Positions 8,823-17,805 of a stretch of DNA of 18,205 bases are shown here, one piece after another. Made by a program: the position numbers and the translations under genes. Every line of letters begins with the position of its first letter. Within the stretch, counting starts at the first letter, position 1. Source of the DNA: Scleroderma bovista (Eukaryota; Basidiomycota; Agaricomycetes; Boletales; Sclerodermataceae); NCBI GenBank assembly GCA_037178675.1, contig JAYMGJ010000666.1, positions 1-18,205 of the forward strand, in the 5' to 3' direction. The notes under the pieces are model-generated. The model had not been told where the DNA came from. It did not search any database and saw only the letters and a list, made by a program, of their open reading frames with translations.

Positions 8823-9632
8823 GTTCAATGGACCAAAACCTGGTCTTCTGCCGGTTTAAAAAGCTTTGAGGCGTGCTCGGGGCAGTGTCTTGCTGGTCGG
8901 TGTTGTATGATAGGGTAGACTACTCCAACTTGCAACCTTGTGGCTGTGTAGATCTACCATGTGGGAGACTTCCAGACCACTCAATGTACTTTCAATTCTC
9001 ATGTCTATGATTCCCACTGCATGTGCAATTTCAAAACAAGACTCCAGAATTCTGCCAAGATCACTTGCGTGATATGCTGGCTATGCGAGCATTCTACCTG
9101 ATCGGTTCGTATCCATGAAAATCGCATGTGTAACAGGAGGAAGTCCCGTGCACGGGCTGCACAGCTGGCACAGCCAACCTAGTACTGTCAGCCCACATAT
9201 TGGTCTTCACATGCCTGGTTCGATGCGCCGATCATACGTTGTAGAAAGATGGCTGTACGAACAGAAGATCAGCTCTCACAGATCCAGAACGGGGGAACGA
9301 CAGAATCACCAGCATTCCAACACGCAGAGAATGGGATTTCGCAGCTCCTGCCACTCCTGACGGCGACGACCGGTGGTACAGAGGGGATGAGAGTCTCGGG
9401 TTACAATTTCCTGCAGTTATTAGCACACCACAACCTTCAGGAGTCTTGGGGAGCACTCGTCTAGGGAGTAGCCAGCAGTATGCAATGGAATTGCCACAAC
9501 TTACATGTGCACCCGACGTAAAGTTAGTACAGGCGAGAACAATGTCGCTGCTCTGATGACCGAAAATGATTGGTATCCGCATCTGCCTCAATGTATCCTG
9601 CCTTCCTTCCCAGATTCTCGCTTCACTACCAT
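8823..9632. other. 810-bp gap between two minus-strand genes; no supported gene
   Basis: This is the 3' flank of the DUF1748 gene and the 5' flank of the phosphatase gene. Open frames exist on both strands (minus 9636-9232, plus 9249-9464) but neither shows family motifs or a convincing splice pattern. The minus one begins at an ATG overlapping the DUF1748 stop region and could in principle be an exon; a GTAAGT donor occurs at 9507-9502. I see no RNA gene or repeat here. Confidence 0.5.
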
Positions 9633-9917
9633 TCATCTTCTTGAGTCCTTTTTGAAGAATTCGCTGTTGACTGCAGAAGCTTGTGCCATGCTGAAGATGG
9701 TCTCTCCAACTCCGAGATAGCGTTCAGCCAGAGAGCGGAGGGTTGGGTCTGATATGGAGTTCGTTTGCACCCTAGACCCGTGGACAGGTGTAAAGGCGAA
9801 CAGCTTCAGCTGCAAGGACTGGACTCACGTAAATCCACTCGACTGCTTTATGCCAGCAAGTATGGTGGATACCAAGACGGCATCTACGGCATAATGGACT
9901 ATTCTTCCGAGTGCCAT
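9633..9917 (-). CDS. Small DUF1748-family protein, probably mitochondrial
   Basis: Exons 9917-9829 and 9771-9633; 75 aa. The first exon reads MALGRIVHYAVDAVLVSTIL, then AGIKQSSGF, the fungal DUF1748 signature, with a hydrophobic helix over about residues 8-23. The second exon carries the conserved YLGVGETIF (near residue 48) and ends in a basic tail. I recall the budding-yeast member as a mitochondrial class-one small protein (Mco6, YJL127C-B); molecular function is unknown. The frame used here differs from the longer open frame that covers the same bases: the 57-bp intron (9772-9828) has a GTGAGT donor, and only this frame joins the two conserved halves (phase 2, AC|G). The gene is divergent from the NAT9 gene across 117 bp. 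Confidence 0.88.
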
Positions 9918-10034
9918 GGCCACAGATGCGGAGGATGACGGTGGATGTTTGAGACTGGGGATGCTCACTGGTCGCTTCCTGGTTAACCGAATTAGTCTCA
10001 TATTGCACCATTGAAGCTGCCCTCGATATTTGCC
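9918..10034. promoter_or_regulatory. Compact divergent promoter between DUF1748 gene and NAT9-like gene
   Basis: Only 117 bp separate the two start codons, so both core promoters and 5' UTRs must fit here or overlap the genes. I see no TATA box or repeated motif. The call rests on gene arrangement. Confidence 0.5.
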
Positions 10035-10860
10035 ATGATTACAGACGCCATTCTCAGAGGAGACAAGGTTGTTCTAGTTCCATACAAGGAAGAGCATGTC
10101 GAGGTATGTTCTTTCTTCTTCTCGTGCATCATCGCCCGAGTCCAAATGCTGCGATCCAACAGAAATACCACCAGTGGATGTCCGATCCAACTTTGCGAGA
10201 GCTAACTGCGAGCGAATCACTGACACTACAGGAAGAGTACGAGATGCAGAGTAAGTCTGCATACGGAACTGCCTCATGAAAGCATGTGGGTGATCAACAG
10301 CACATTAGAGAAGTGGCGAGAAGATCCAGATAGTCGGTATCACCTGGCCCCAGACAATCCACCAACTGACTGATATGACTTGAATCATTAGAATTGACCT
10401 TTATCATACTAGCCCTACAGAAAGAAGGAGACATCACTTCGCTTCCGATGGTCGGCGATGTGAACTTGTTCCTTAAGGGCCATCCTGAAGATGAAGACTT
10501 CGAAGCGGAAGCTGAGATCATGATTGCAGGCAGGCTTATATGCAACTCTTCGTTTCAGTCACGCATTTGACAGTTACATCGTGCATAGAACACACTTATC
10601 GCCGGCGCGGCTTTGCCCTGGAGGCGTTGAAACTCATGCTGATTTATGCAACAGATTCACCGGAGGCTTTCATGGGTTCCCCATTGTCAGGGGACGTTCC
10701 GCCCCCGCCCAAACCGCTCCCTATCGCGCCACAACGTCTAGTTGTCCGGATTTCCCATGACAATCAACCCAGCATTTCTTTGTTTGAAAGGCTCCGCTTT
10801 TCGGTCACAAAGATAGTGCACGTATTCGGCGAGGTAGAGATGCGCTTTGTGGGTACATAG
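10035..10860 (+). CDS. NAT9: NAT9-type GNAT N-acetyltransferase
   Basis: Exons 10035-10103, 10163-10250, 10309-10332, 10392-10529, 10589-10860; 196 aa, close to the about 200 of NAT9. The family uses acetyl-CoA to acetylate protein or peptide N-termini; animal NAT9 has been linked to microtubules, but the fungal substrate is unknown. Visible family motifs: GDKVVLVPYKEEHVEKYHQWM, LTASESLTLQEEYEMQ, KKWREDPDKLTFIIL, MVGDVNLFL, AEIMIAE, then the acetyl-CoA-binding loop YRRRGFALEAL and the late IS.DNQPSISLFERLRF. A Pro-rich insertion (GDVPPPPKPLP) precedes the last strands. Intron 4 (10530-10588) starts with GC: GCAG|GCAGGC is the only border that joins MIA to EHTYRRRG. Intron 3 has a weak GTCGGT donor, so that junction is less certain. 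Confidence 0.93.
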
Positions 10861-10987
10861 CGGGTCCGACTCGTTGTAGTCAGGTCTAGTCACATACACA
10901 CAAGTTACATAAATAGTTCACACGCAATGTTATCACTGTTGGACCCACACCGTCACTGAGTTCACCTCAAGCGAGATTCAAGACACC

Positions 10988-11993
10988 ATGGCATCAACGT
11001 ATGTTGCTAGCAGACGCATACATATCATTGCTGACGCACATATCAGGGGTCGTGTATATGGTCATATTCCCGGTTATCCAGTCTATTCCACATTCAAATC
11101 CAAGTGGGTTCCCACACGGTCCCAAGGTATGCCGCTGACCCGTCTATGCACAGGGAAGCACTGGGAAAAGCTGGTGTCCACGTCCAGCGCCAAGCGGGCA
11201 TTCATGGAGACCCGCACGACAATGGTGGCGCGTTCTCCATTTGTCTTTCTGAGGGATACGAAGACAATGTCGACACTGGCGAGACAATGTAAGTTCAGTT
11301 CTCTTATCCTCATTTCGTATCTCACTGGCTGGTTGGACACACGTGAAGCACTTACGTTGGTTCAGGTCAATCCTTCATTATTGTCTTTTCTCCTACACCT
11401 GACATCCACACCAGGAGGACAGGATAGCTTCGGAGTGAGCGCTCACCTGCTGTATCGTCGCATTACACATCTAACGCCTGTCCCCAGGAACAAGTCGAAG
11501 ATCAAAGTTTTGATCACCTTCCAAATAAATCCTTGCTTGTGAGTTGACTGACACAGTCCAGGTTGAAACGATCGACTCTTCGTAGATTTCTTCTCAGACA
11601 AAGCGCCCCGTCAGAGTAGTACGTGGCAAGAACGACAACAACTTCTACTCCCCTGAGTCCGGGTAAATGCTGGGCATTGTCTTGTTCTCCAGTTGTTCTT
11701 GACCTGCTTTGTAGGTATCGCTACGATGGACTTTATGTGGTTGATGAGGTCGTGTCTTAGTTTGTTTCTCTGGTGTTCTTCGTGTTTCTGACGGCCAACC
11801 TTCAGGCCTTTATGAAACTGGGCAAGAAAGGCCATCAGATGTGTGCATTCAAACTCAGAGTTCGTACTCCCATGTTCCAAAACGATATTCAACTGACAGC
11901 ATACAGAGAATCCAGGAGGAGGGAGTGGGGCGCATACCAACTAGGCGCTTGCTCACCTCCAAGAGGTTAGAGAAGATGTTGAAGGGAAAGTAA
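10988..11993 (+). CDS. Stand-alone SRA-YDG domain protein, 180 aa
   Basis: Exons 10988-10998, 11047-11103, 11154-11288, 11349-11365, 11415-11434, 11488-11538, 11586-11662, 11715-11748, 11806-11859, 11907-11993. Nearly the whole protein is one SRA (SET- and RING-associated, YDG) domain, a modified-cytosine-reading fold known from UHRF1 and plant SUVH proteins. Motifs: YGHIPGYPVYSTF (8-20), AGVHVQRQAGIHG (29-41), GGAFSICLSEGYED (47-60), TYVGSGGQD (69-77), EDQSFDH, RPVRVVRGK (104-112), GYRYDGLYVV (123-132) and a final KLGKKGHQMCAFKLRRI. No RING, PHD or SET domain is present. The residue after GYED is Asn (N61), where UHRF1 has the base-contacting Asp, and no UHRF1-like NKR finger is visible. Exons are extremely short (11-135 bp); exon 4 is only 17 bases. 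The tail is basic (KRLEKMLKGK). All nine introns are GT-AG. Nuclear location is inferred. Confidence 0.92.
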
Positions 11994-12216
11994 CACTGGC
12001 TGGTTTATTCCTCAATGCTTTCCAATTGCTTTGATGCGACTTTCTGTAATATTCTTTTCGCACGATATTGCAGCTTCATACCGACCAGGTGCTTGCTCAT
12101 CTCCAAGAAGTTGGGAAACATGTCCAAGCACAAGTAACACCAGCTGCTTTATTTTTCTATGCTTTTGCTATTTTGTGGCTTTCTGTAATTTACTTTTCGC
12201 ATGCCATTACAAGTTT
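11933..12216 (+). repeat. Tandem duplication (about 144-bp unit) of the last SRA exon and 3' flank
   Basis: Unit 1 is about 11933-12076 and unit 2 about 12077-12216, head to tail. Shared blocks: CATACC.AC.AGG.GCTTGCTCA.CTCCAAGA, AAGTAACAC, and CTTTCTGTAATAT/TTACTTTTCGCA. Read in the frame of exon 10, unit 2 encodes IPTRCLLISKKLGNMSKHK and a stop, against IPTRRLLTSKRLEKMLKGK and a stop in unit 1. Unit 2 lacks the exon's acceptor and first 26 bases, so it is probably a fossil exon in the 3' UTR. Confidence 0.85.
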
Positions 12217-12577
12217 CAGTCACTATCGTTCAGATTCCATGTCGGGTATACTTGAATGCAAACTACCGTAAAGCATGGGTCAGTAAACTGTGCAAGTAAA
12301 ACAACCCGGTATGTATCGAGAATGTGAAGAACCTAAGATTCATTAAACGCAAAAAGAACCGAAAGCACCGAGGACTGCATAGACAAGAATAGTAGGCTGG
12401 ACAAGAGCCAAGTAACTAAATGAAAGTAGCAGTGAATGACTGTGCGAATGGCGATCCTGGACAGGAGACATTTAGCCACAGTAGATATTGATAGAAGGAA
12501 GTCGACAAACCACCCAACTATGCACATCAAACAAATGTGACACGACTTACAAGGTCGGTACCTAAGAAGCCTTTTAC
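11994..12577. other. Convergent intergenic region, 584 bp
   Basis: The gap separates the SRA gene and the low-complexity gene, which converge. Its left half is the tandem duplication described separately. The right half (12217-12577) is AT-rich with no recognisable gene. A frame open at 12068-12271 in unit 2 encodes a hydrophobic stretch (ALFFYAFAILWLSVIYF), most likely by chance. Confidence 0.55.
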
Positions 12578-14092
12578 TTAGGCCTCGTCTGAAGTATCCA
12601 CGTGCTCGTCAGGAATGGTGATCATGCTCTGTGGACGTGACTTGGAAAGCGACGTAGCCTCGAGCAAGTTCACTATGTCCTCAATGTCGTTCCCAGACGT
12701 GGGAGGCATGGGTTCAGCTGTGAAATGATCATCGCCATTGGCAAACACATCTTCCTCGTGTGACTGGGTATCATTAGCCACCAGTTGCTCTTCTTCGTGC
12801 ACCTCGCCCTGTACCTCTTCTTCAACAGGGTCCTGCACACGAGAGGACCCAAAGCTTGGGTCTTCTTGCGCAGGGGCAGGTAGATCTGGCAGTTCTTGTG
12901 GTGGTTCAGGTATAGCGTGGGGTTCTTCGCTGACTCCAGCATCCGGTGGAAGGACTTGCTGAACGTCATGGACCCCTTCAGTTGATATATCGGCGTGGCT
13001 GTGTACATCTTCGACCATATCCACGTCAGAAAGAACGCCCCCCTCACTGTGATTATTCCGAGCAGGTTCACTCGCGGCGCAGTCAGTGTCTCGAGATTGA
13101 GGTGCAGTGGTTTTGGCCACTTCCTTGGTTTTGGCATCCTTCAGCTTGTCAGGGGCAAACTCGGCCTTGAGTCTCGATGGACCACGTAAGCTGCCGCCAG
13201 TGGAGGTCGACTTTACGACCCGTGGAGGGCTGAGAACAGCCGAAACGGGAGCCCGAGCTTTCGACAACGATGCAGCAGTTGGCTTGCTGAGCCTCTCGGT
13301 AGCGCTATTGCTCAATGTCGCCTTTTTCACTGGCGGTGGGAGTGGCGGTTGGGCAATTCGCGAACGCGCAAGGGAGGCTGCGGTTGGAGCGAAAAGTCCG
13401 CTAGAAGGGGTCTTGGGTCTAGAAGTTCCTAGGGAGTGTGATGCGGGAGTCTTTGGACGTGAGGGAGTTGAAGTCACAGATTTGGAAGTAGCACGAGGGG
13501 TGCGAGGTACAGATGTGTTTGATGCTACCGATTGCCCAGTATGCTGTGGCTTGAGAGGCTGTGAAGGAGCGGCTGAAAGGGATGTTTTCGGAGGATGGGT
13601 TTTGGCAAGCGATTTAACTGGTAAATGCGACGCAGTAGAAGGTCGGCTCTTCAAGGGAGACAAAGGTGCTCGCTTCGCACTAGGGGTCGGGGTAGATGTT
13701 CCAGCCGTGTTTGCTTTGCCTCCTGGTGGACCAGGATTAGCTGATTCGGGAGAGGAAGGGGCGGCAGAGGTAGCAGCGGTCACATCCACCGTGGGTTTAG
13801 GGCTTGGAGGACTTGGCTTAGATGGGCCAGACGATGGGGTAGAGGGTGTAAACACTGATTTAGCATCAGTGGACGCTACTGACTTGGGAGGCCACTCCTT
13901 CTTTTCCCTGGATTCCTCCTTGGCCGGATCACTGATTGGTGGGCGGGATGCACCTGGCAATGATTGTCGCTTGTTCTGTTGTTCAAAGCGACCAATGAGG
14001 TTGGCAACACTCTGGCGAGGTCTCTCGTCTGGCAGAGGCCTGGAAGAATCAACAACTTCAAGTAATGCTGGATGCACGGACGGTACTTACAT
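12578..14092 (-). CDS. Low-complexity Ser/Pro/Thr-rich protein with acidic tail, function unknown
   Basis: Exons 14092-14091 (only the bases AT) and 14039-12578; 487 aa. The protein starts MPLPDERPRQSVANLIGRF, where RQSVANLIGRFE is a short helix often seen at the start of fungal disordered proteins. Residues up to about 310 are basic and Ser/Pro/Thr-rich with recurring SRPKTP and APTAASLARSR/KPTAASLSKAR motifs. The last 150 residues are strongly acidic (EEEVQGEVHEEE and similar) and end IPDEHVDTSDEA. A basic Ser/Pro region resembles microtubule- or chromatin-associated proteins, but I cannot assign a function. The 51-bp intron (14040-14090) has good borders (GTAAGT, TTCCAG), and joining them creates the ATG. 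An in-frame ATG inside the intron (14077) would give a 499-aa form if the intron were kept. The 333-aa open frame on the opposite strand is a shadow. Confidence 0.82.
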
Positions 14093-14321
14093 ATCGCGCT
14101 CTAGTTGAAATTAGAAAGAGAAAGCAGAAGAGAAAGAAAAGAAAGAAGACCACAAACTCGACAAGGTGAAACTGGAAGCCTGCCAGACACGCAGAGTGGA
14201 GAAACGTACTGAGTGAAGATGACGGTTAGTTGAAGAGTAGCTATGGAAATCCAGATTTGGTATACGAGTAAATACAAAACAACTACGCAACATCTATTCA
14301 GTCGATGGCAATGAAGCGGGT
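14093..14321 (-). promoter_or_regulatory. Promoter or 5' leader of the low-complexity gene, with a long pyrimidine tract
   Basis: On the minus strand the 38 bases at 14149-14112 are almost pure C/T (TCTTCTTTCTTTTC and on), followed by CTAATTTCAACTAG just before the first exon. CT-rich tracts are common just upstream of transcription starts in filamentous fungi. The tract plus CTAAT and a TAG could equally be the 3' end of an unseen 5' UTR intron. The 229-bp gap to the upstream hydrolase gene is the only room for the promoter. Confidence 0.5.
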
Positions 14322-15142
14322 TCAACTATTCAGCCAGTTTTCTAGCGTGTGTGTCAAGGTGGACCTGCAAGAGCTGCGGTTCCAGAAATGCCCTGCTTCT
14401 GCAACAGTAACGATATCCAACCGAGCTTTTGCTCCACCGGTCTTCCGAAGCATCTCTGTCCATGCGTCATACTTGGCTTTACCAGTAAACTCATCTCGTC
14501 CGCCGTGGATAATCAAAATGGTTGCACGAGGATCACAGAGCAAAGAACCTAGTGCGGTTGAATAAACCTTGGTGTGGAACATGGTGAGCAGCCCTCTTGG
14601 ACTTAAAGGATACGAAAGCAGCACGTAGGATATCTTCATTGGAGGGGCAAGTACTGGGTGTAATGTCGCTATTAGCGAGCCATGAGAATAACCCTATAAA
14701 GCGATGAAGCATGAAAAGCGTTCACGGGTGAAATATAGGCGCACGAGGATGATGACAGAAGTGATATGTGGTTCGTGGTGCAAGAATTGCTGGACCAGCT
14801 CTTGCAAGTCTTCACCTTCTTGTCGTCCTGTGAATGATGCGCGTCCAGTCGACTTCCCGACCCCCCGAGAATTATAATACACCACATAAATGTTTTGGCG
14901 AATCAATAACTTGACAATGGTCTGAATAGTCCTTGATCGAAAAAGGCAAAGTTGATAGCACAAATGCGTGTACTGGAGAAACACGAGAGCACTTACGGGT
15001 CGTCCATGCATCCCCCTAGCCATGACCATGGGTGCAGGCAGAATGCTGCCCGGGTGGAACGGCACTCTGGTGGTGGGTATGCAACCGCGGTTTCCAGAAC
15101 GACGCCCGACTTCAAAGACACCAATTCTCGCTTGACGACCAT
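14322..15142 (-). CDS. Small alpha/beta hydrolase (serine hydrolase fold), 234 aa
   Basis: Exons 15142-14997, 14931-14745, 14693-14322. The start ATG (MVVKRELVSLKSGVVLETAV) is in a different frame from the long open frame over the same bases; only this frame joins WLGGCMDDP to TIQTIVKLL through the GTAAGT intron. Motifs: LHPWSWLGGCMDDP (oxyanion region, 36-49), VVYYNSRGVGKSTG (65-78), nucleophile elbow G112-Y-S114-H-G116, IIHGGRDEFTG with acid D178, and AGHFW with H213. Ser-Asp-His triad and spacing fit a short esterase/thioesterase-like hydrolase; such fungal proteins resemble the ABHD-type or dienelactone-hydrolase-like group, and the substrate cannot be read from sequence. No signal peptide or membrane segment is evident, suggesting a cytosolic enzyme. 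It is divergent from NPRL3 across 195 bp. Confidence 0.9.
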
Positions 15143-15337
15143 CGTGACTTAAGACTACGGGATGTAGCCTAGAAGCTTGAGCCTTACGGGACCTTGTGTG
15201 GATTATGGCGTCTTCCTGAAAGTTGATAAAAGGAAACACCCCTTTGTATTTCAACCATTCAAAGTATGTCGCTATGAGACGACAGTCTCCTAGGCAGGCA
15301 GTTCAGTACTGACGTCCACACCTCCAACAGCCCTTCC
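15143..15337. promoter_or_regulatory. Divergent promoter between hydrolase and NPRL3 genes
   Basis: The start codons of the two divergent genes are 195 bp apart, so this stretch carries both promoters. I see no distinct TATA box or repeat in it. The call is from arrangement only. Confidence 0.5.
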
Positions 15338-17805
15338 ATGGCAGAGACTCTTCTGGCGTTTCTCCTTGTAACCTCTTCAGCCAAAGGACCAAATATCGTA
15401 TTCAGATGGCCTCCAAATCCCGAAACAACTTCGAGACTTGCTCGTCCACTTCCATACCAAGACGGCCTCGAGCCTGACAACCCATGGAGAGCTGCTAATC
15501 ACAATGATTCACCAACGATAACAGAGGCCATACCGCCTAGAAACTATTCAGTGACCAACTTCCCGGGTGCCGCCGATTATGAGTGGAAATCATCTTCTGT
15601 CATTCGAGACAGGTCAAGGCCTTTCCCCACGTCTAGCCCACCATCCAAGGATTATTTCTCCAATGATGAAGATCTGGAGGCAGGATCGATGAATGACGAT
15701 TACCACAGGCTTTTTGATTACTCGACCCAGTTCTTGGCTAGCATGCTATGCCCAAAACGCTCTCTCTGTCATCAAAAGTTCGAGCTTATCATCGACCACC
15801 TAGCGTTTATAGGGCACCCGGTCTATGTCGAGGACGACGGCCAATGGCGCTTCAAACCAGAGAAGGCCTCATCCGGTTCCCGAGGAAGAGGGTCTACCAA
15901 TCGTGCGTCCATGGATGACCTAAAGTCTGTTCGCGAAGTATCGCCTTCGGTTTCACACAGTAACAACCCGTGGTTGCATATGTTTCATTTCGTTCTTGTA
16001 TTGGACCTGCCCGATCCCTTTTCGTCTGCTTCTGGAAACGTAGCCAAGTACTTCGACACGATTTACAAACAGATCGCATTTACAATTACTGCGCTGTTAT
16101 TCCAACAGCAAGTTCTATCAAATTTTGTAGAAACTGAATGCGACGCCATCGGATCCCTGGAAGCGGAGTATATTGCCAAAGGTCTCTTTTATTTTCGTCC
16201 CGCCGACAGTGAATGCTGATGTAGGTTAAGGAGAGCCATTTTCCGAATTCGTATCGCACGCTCTCCGTACGTCTTCCGTTGCATCTGCTATGAAGACGCT
16301 CTTCGAAGCCGTCAAGTCGTCTACCATGGCATACATTACCCTCAACAACATCCCTCTTGAATTGCAGCTCCCTCCATACCTGGATCATCTCTTGCACAGC
16401 GAAGAAGAGTACGAGCTCGATTTCGTGGACCATCTAGAGGACGAAGGCGAAGCAAAAGTCTGGGGTTGCGATTTGAGTTTTGGTTGGCGACTTCCAGCTC
16501 TCGCACCGTGGAAGAGTCTCCTTCTGGACGGAGATCAGGCATTGGACCCGTACATCAACCTACGGGGTCCACATGTGACCCCCGATGAAAGGGATCATGC
16601 AGAAGGGTTGATCAGGTTTCTTGAAACGGCTTCTGTTACACTATCGTACGTCACATTTCGCTGTACCCCGTAAATCATTTTATCGAGCGAAATCAGGCTG
16701 GCCGATATGGCAAGTCTGCTGGACTGGGACTTGGAGACACAAATTTATCCTACCGTGCGCTGGCTCGTTCACCACAGACGAGCGAAAGTCGTTGACACCG
16801 TCCATGCTGGTTTGAAGACCATATTTACTATCCCACCGAAATTTGATGCACCGTATGTGGCAGAATCTCTTACCTGATCAGCGTGAACTAATTCACTACA
16901 GATTATCTACACTTTCTGTAGAATTCAAGCGCGATTTCCCACAGCCCACGGTACCTCCTCTACCGTCTCTCCTGTCCAGCATCTCCCAGGCCAGCTCCAA
17001 ACAAAGTGATAACCACTTCTTTGCCAGTGTTGTCGGTTCCAAAGATCTAATCCCACTTTACCATGAGGTGGTACTTTGGTTGCTCAAGCGTGACTTGTTG
17101 TACACTCTTCACCTGCGAATTCGCATCGTCGCAACTACTGAACTCAAAGCCCGAGTTCGTCAGGTCCATGAACGCAAGCTAGAGTGGCAAAGAGGACTAC
17201 AGTATCGCGGGCGGAGAGGAAGCCGCCTTCACGCTCTCGATGAAGATCCCGTTTACTATGACAATGGCCCCAAGAGGCCAGGGATCACATGGTTACCTTT
17301 ATCTCCCAAAAGGGCCCATCATTATACAAAGCGCATGTCATCAATCGAGTCTGAATTAAGCAAAGGGAGCGAAGTATCGATGTCATCTATAGGTGAAGAC
17401 GATGAAGCGACCAGCACAGAAGAATCAGACGATGAGAATGTTGGCTGGGGATCAATAGAGGACACACTCTGGCCAACTCTCATCTCTGACCCTGGAACAG
17501 CATCTCCTCTGGAACGTCGATGGCTAGCTGCAATGTCCGAAGGCAAAGAGGAGCACATCGCCAGACGATTCGAACAGTGGGTTTTCCTGTCCTAGATCCC
17601 CGGATAACTAAGACGTGCTCTCTAGAATCAACCAATATTTCGACGGAATAAGGACGGATGATGAGATACTGTACCGCGCCGAGATATCAAGGAAGCAACT
17701 CCGTGAGGTCTTGCACCATTATGAAGAATATGTAAGTGCTGCGGTTGGTAGGATAATCCACAATTTACCATTGCATAGTTGCAAACATTCCTTCATCCCG
17801 CATAA
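15338..17805 (+). CDS. NPRL3: NPRL3 / Npr3, GATOR1 (SEACIT) complex subunit
   Basis: Exons 15338-16181, 16231-16645, 16697-16852, 16902-17576, 17626-17731, 17779-17805; 740 aa. NPRL3 with NPRL2 and DEPDC5/Iml1 forms GATOR1, which restrains TORC1 at the vacuole or lysosome when amino acids are scarce. The N-terminus (ETLLAFLLVTSSAKGPNIVF then RWPP) is the family's longin-type strand set, followed by a Ser/Pro-rich loop. Further motifs: FELIIDHLAFIGHPV, MFHFVLVLDLP, AKYFDTIYKQIAFTITALLF, EYIAKGEPFSEF (across intron 1), LPPYLDHLLH, LADMASLLDWDLE and LIPLYHEVVLWLLKRDLL. An acidic Ser-rich segment (EDDEATSTEESDDENVGWG) precedes the C-terminal helical part, which ends EYLQTFLHPA across the last intron. 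Intron 1 has a weak GTCTCT donor and uses the TTAAG acceptor, because the nearer TAG acceptor gives a stop. The start is the first ATG of the open frame. Confidence 0.94.

Noticed and set aside
9249..9464. 71-codon plus-strand ORF (MAVRTEDQLSQ...)
   Set aside because: Reasonable composition but no family motif, no splice partners and no neighbour logic; left as chance.
9772..10011. 79-codon minus-strand ORF (MVQYETNSVNQ...) over the DUF1748 gene
   Set aside because: A different frame of the same bases encodes the DUF1748 signature and splices cleanly to the second conserved half; this longer frame does neither.
11289..11414. Reading the SRA gene straight from 11289 to GGQDSFG as a frameshifted pseudogene
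   Set aside because: A 17-base exon at 11349-11365 restores frame and the conserved TYVGSGG motif, so no frameshift is needed.
13107..14108. 333-codon plus-strand ORF opposite the low-complexity gene
   Set aside because: It is the antisense of a Ser/Pro/Ala-rich coding frame, whose composition rarely gives stops on the other strand. It has no family motif, and the minus strand has the better composition, intron borders and conserved start.
14694..15254. 186-codon minus-strand ORF read as one hydrolase exon
   Set aside because: Its first part is in the wrong frame. The correct frame (MVVKRELVSL..LHPWSWLGG) joins to the second part by removing the 65-bp intron at 14932-14996.
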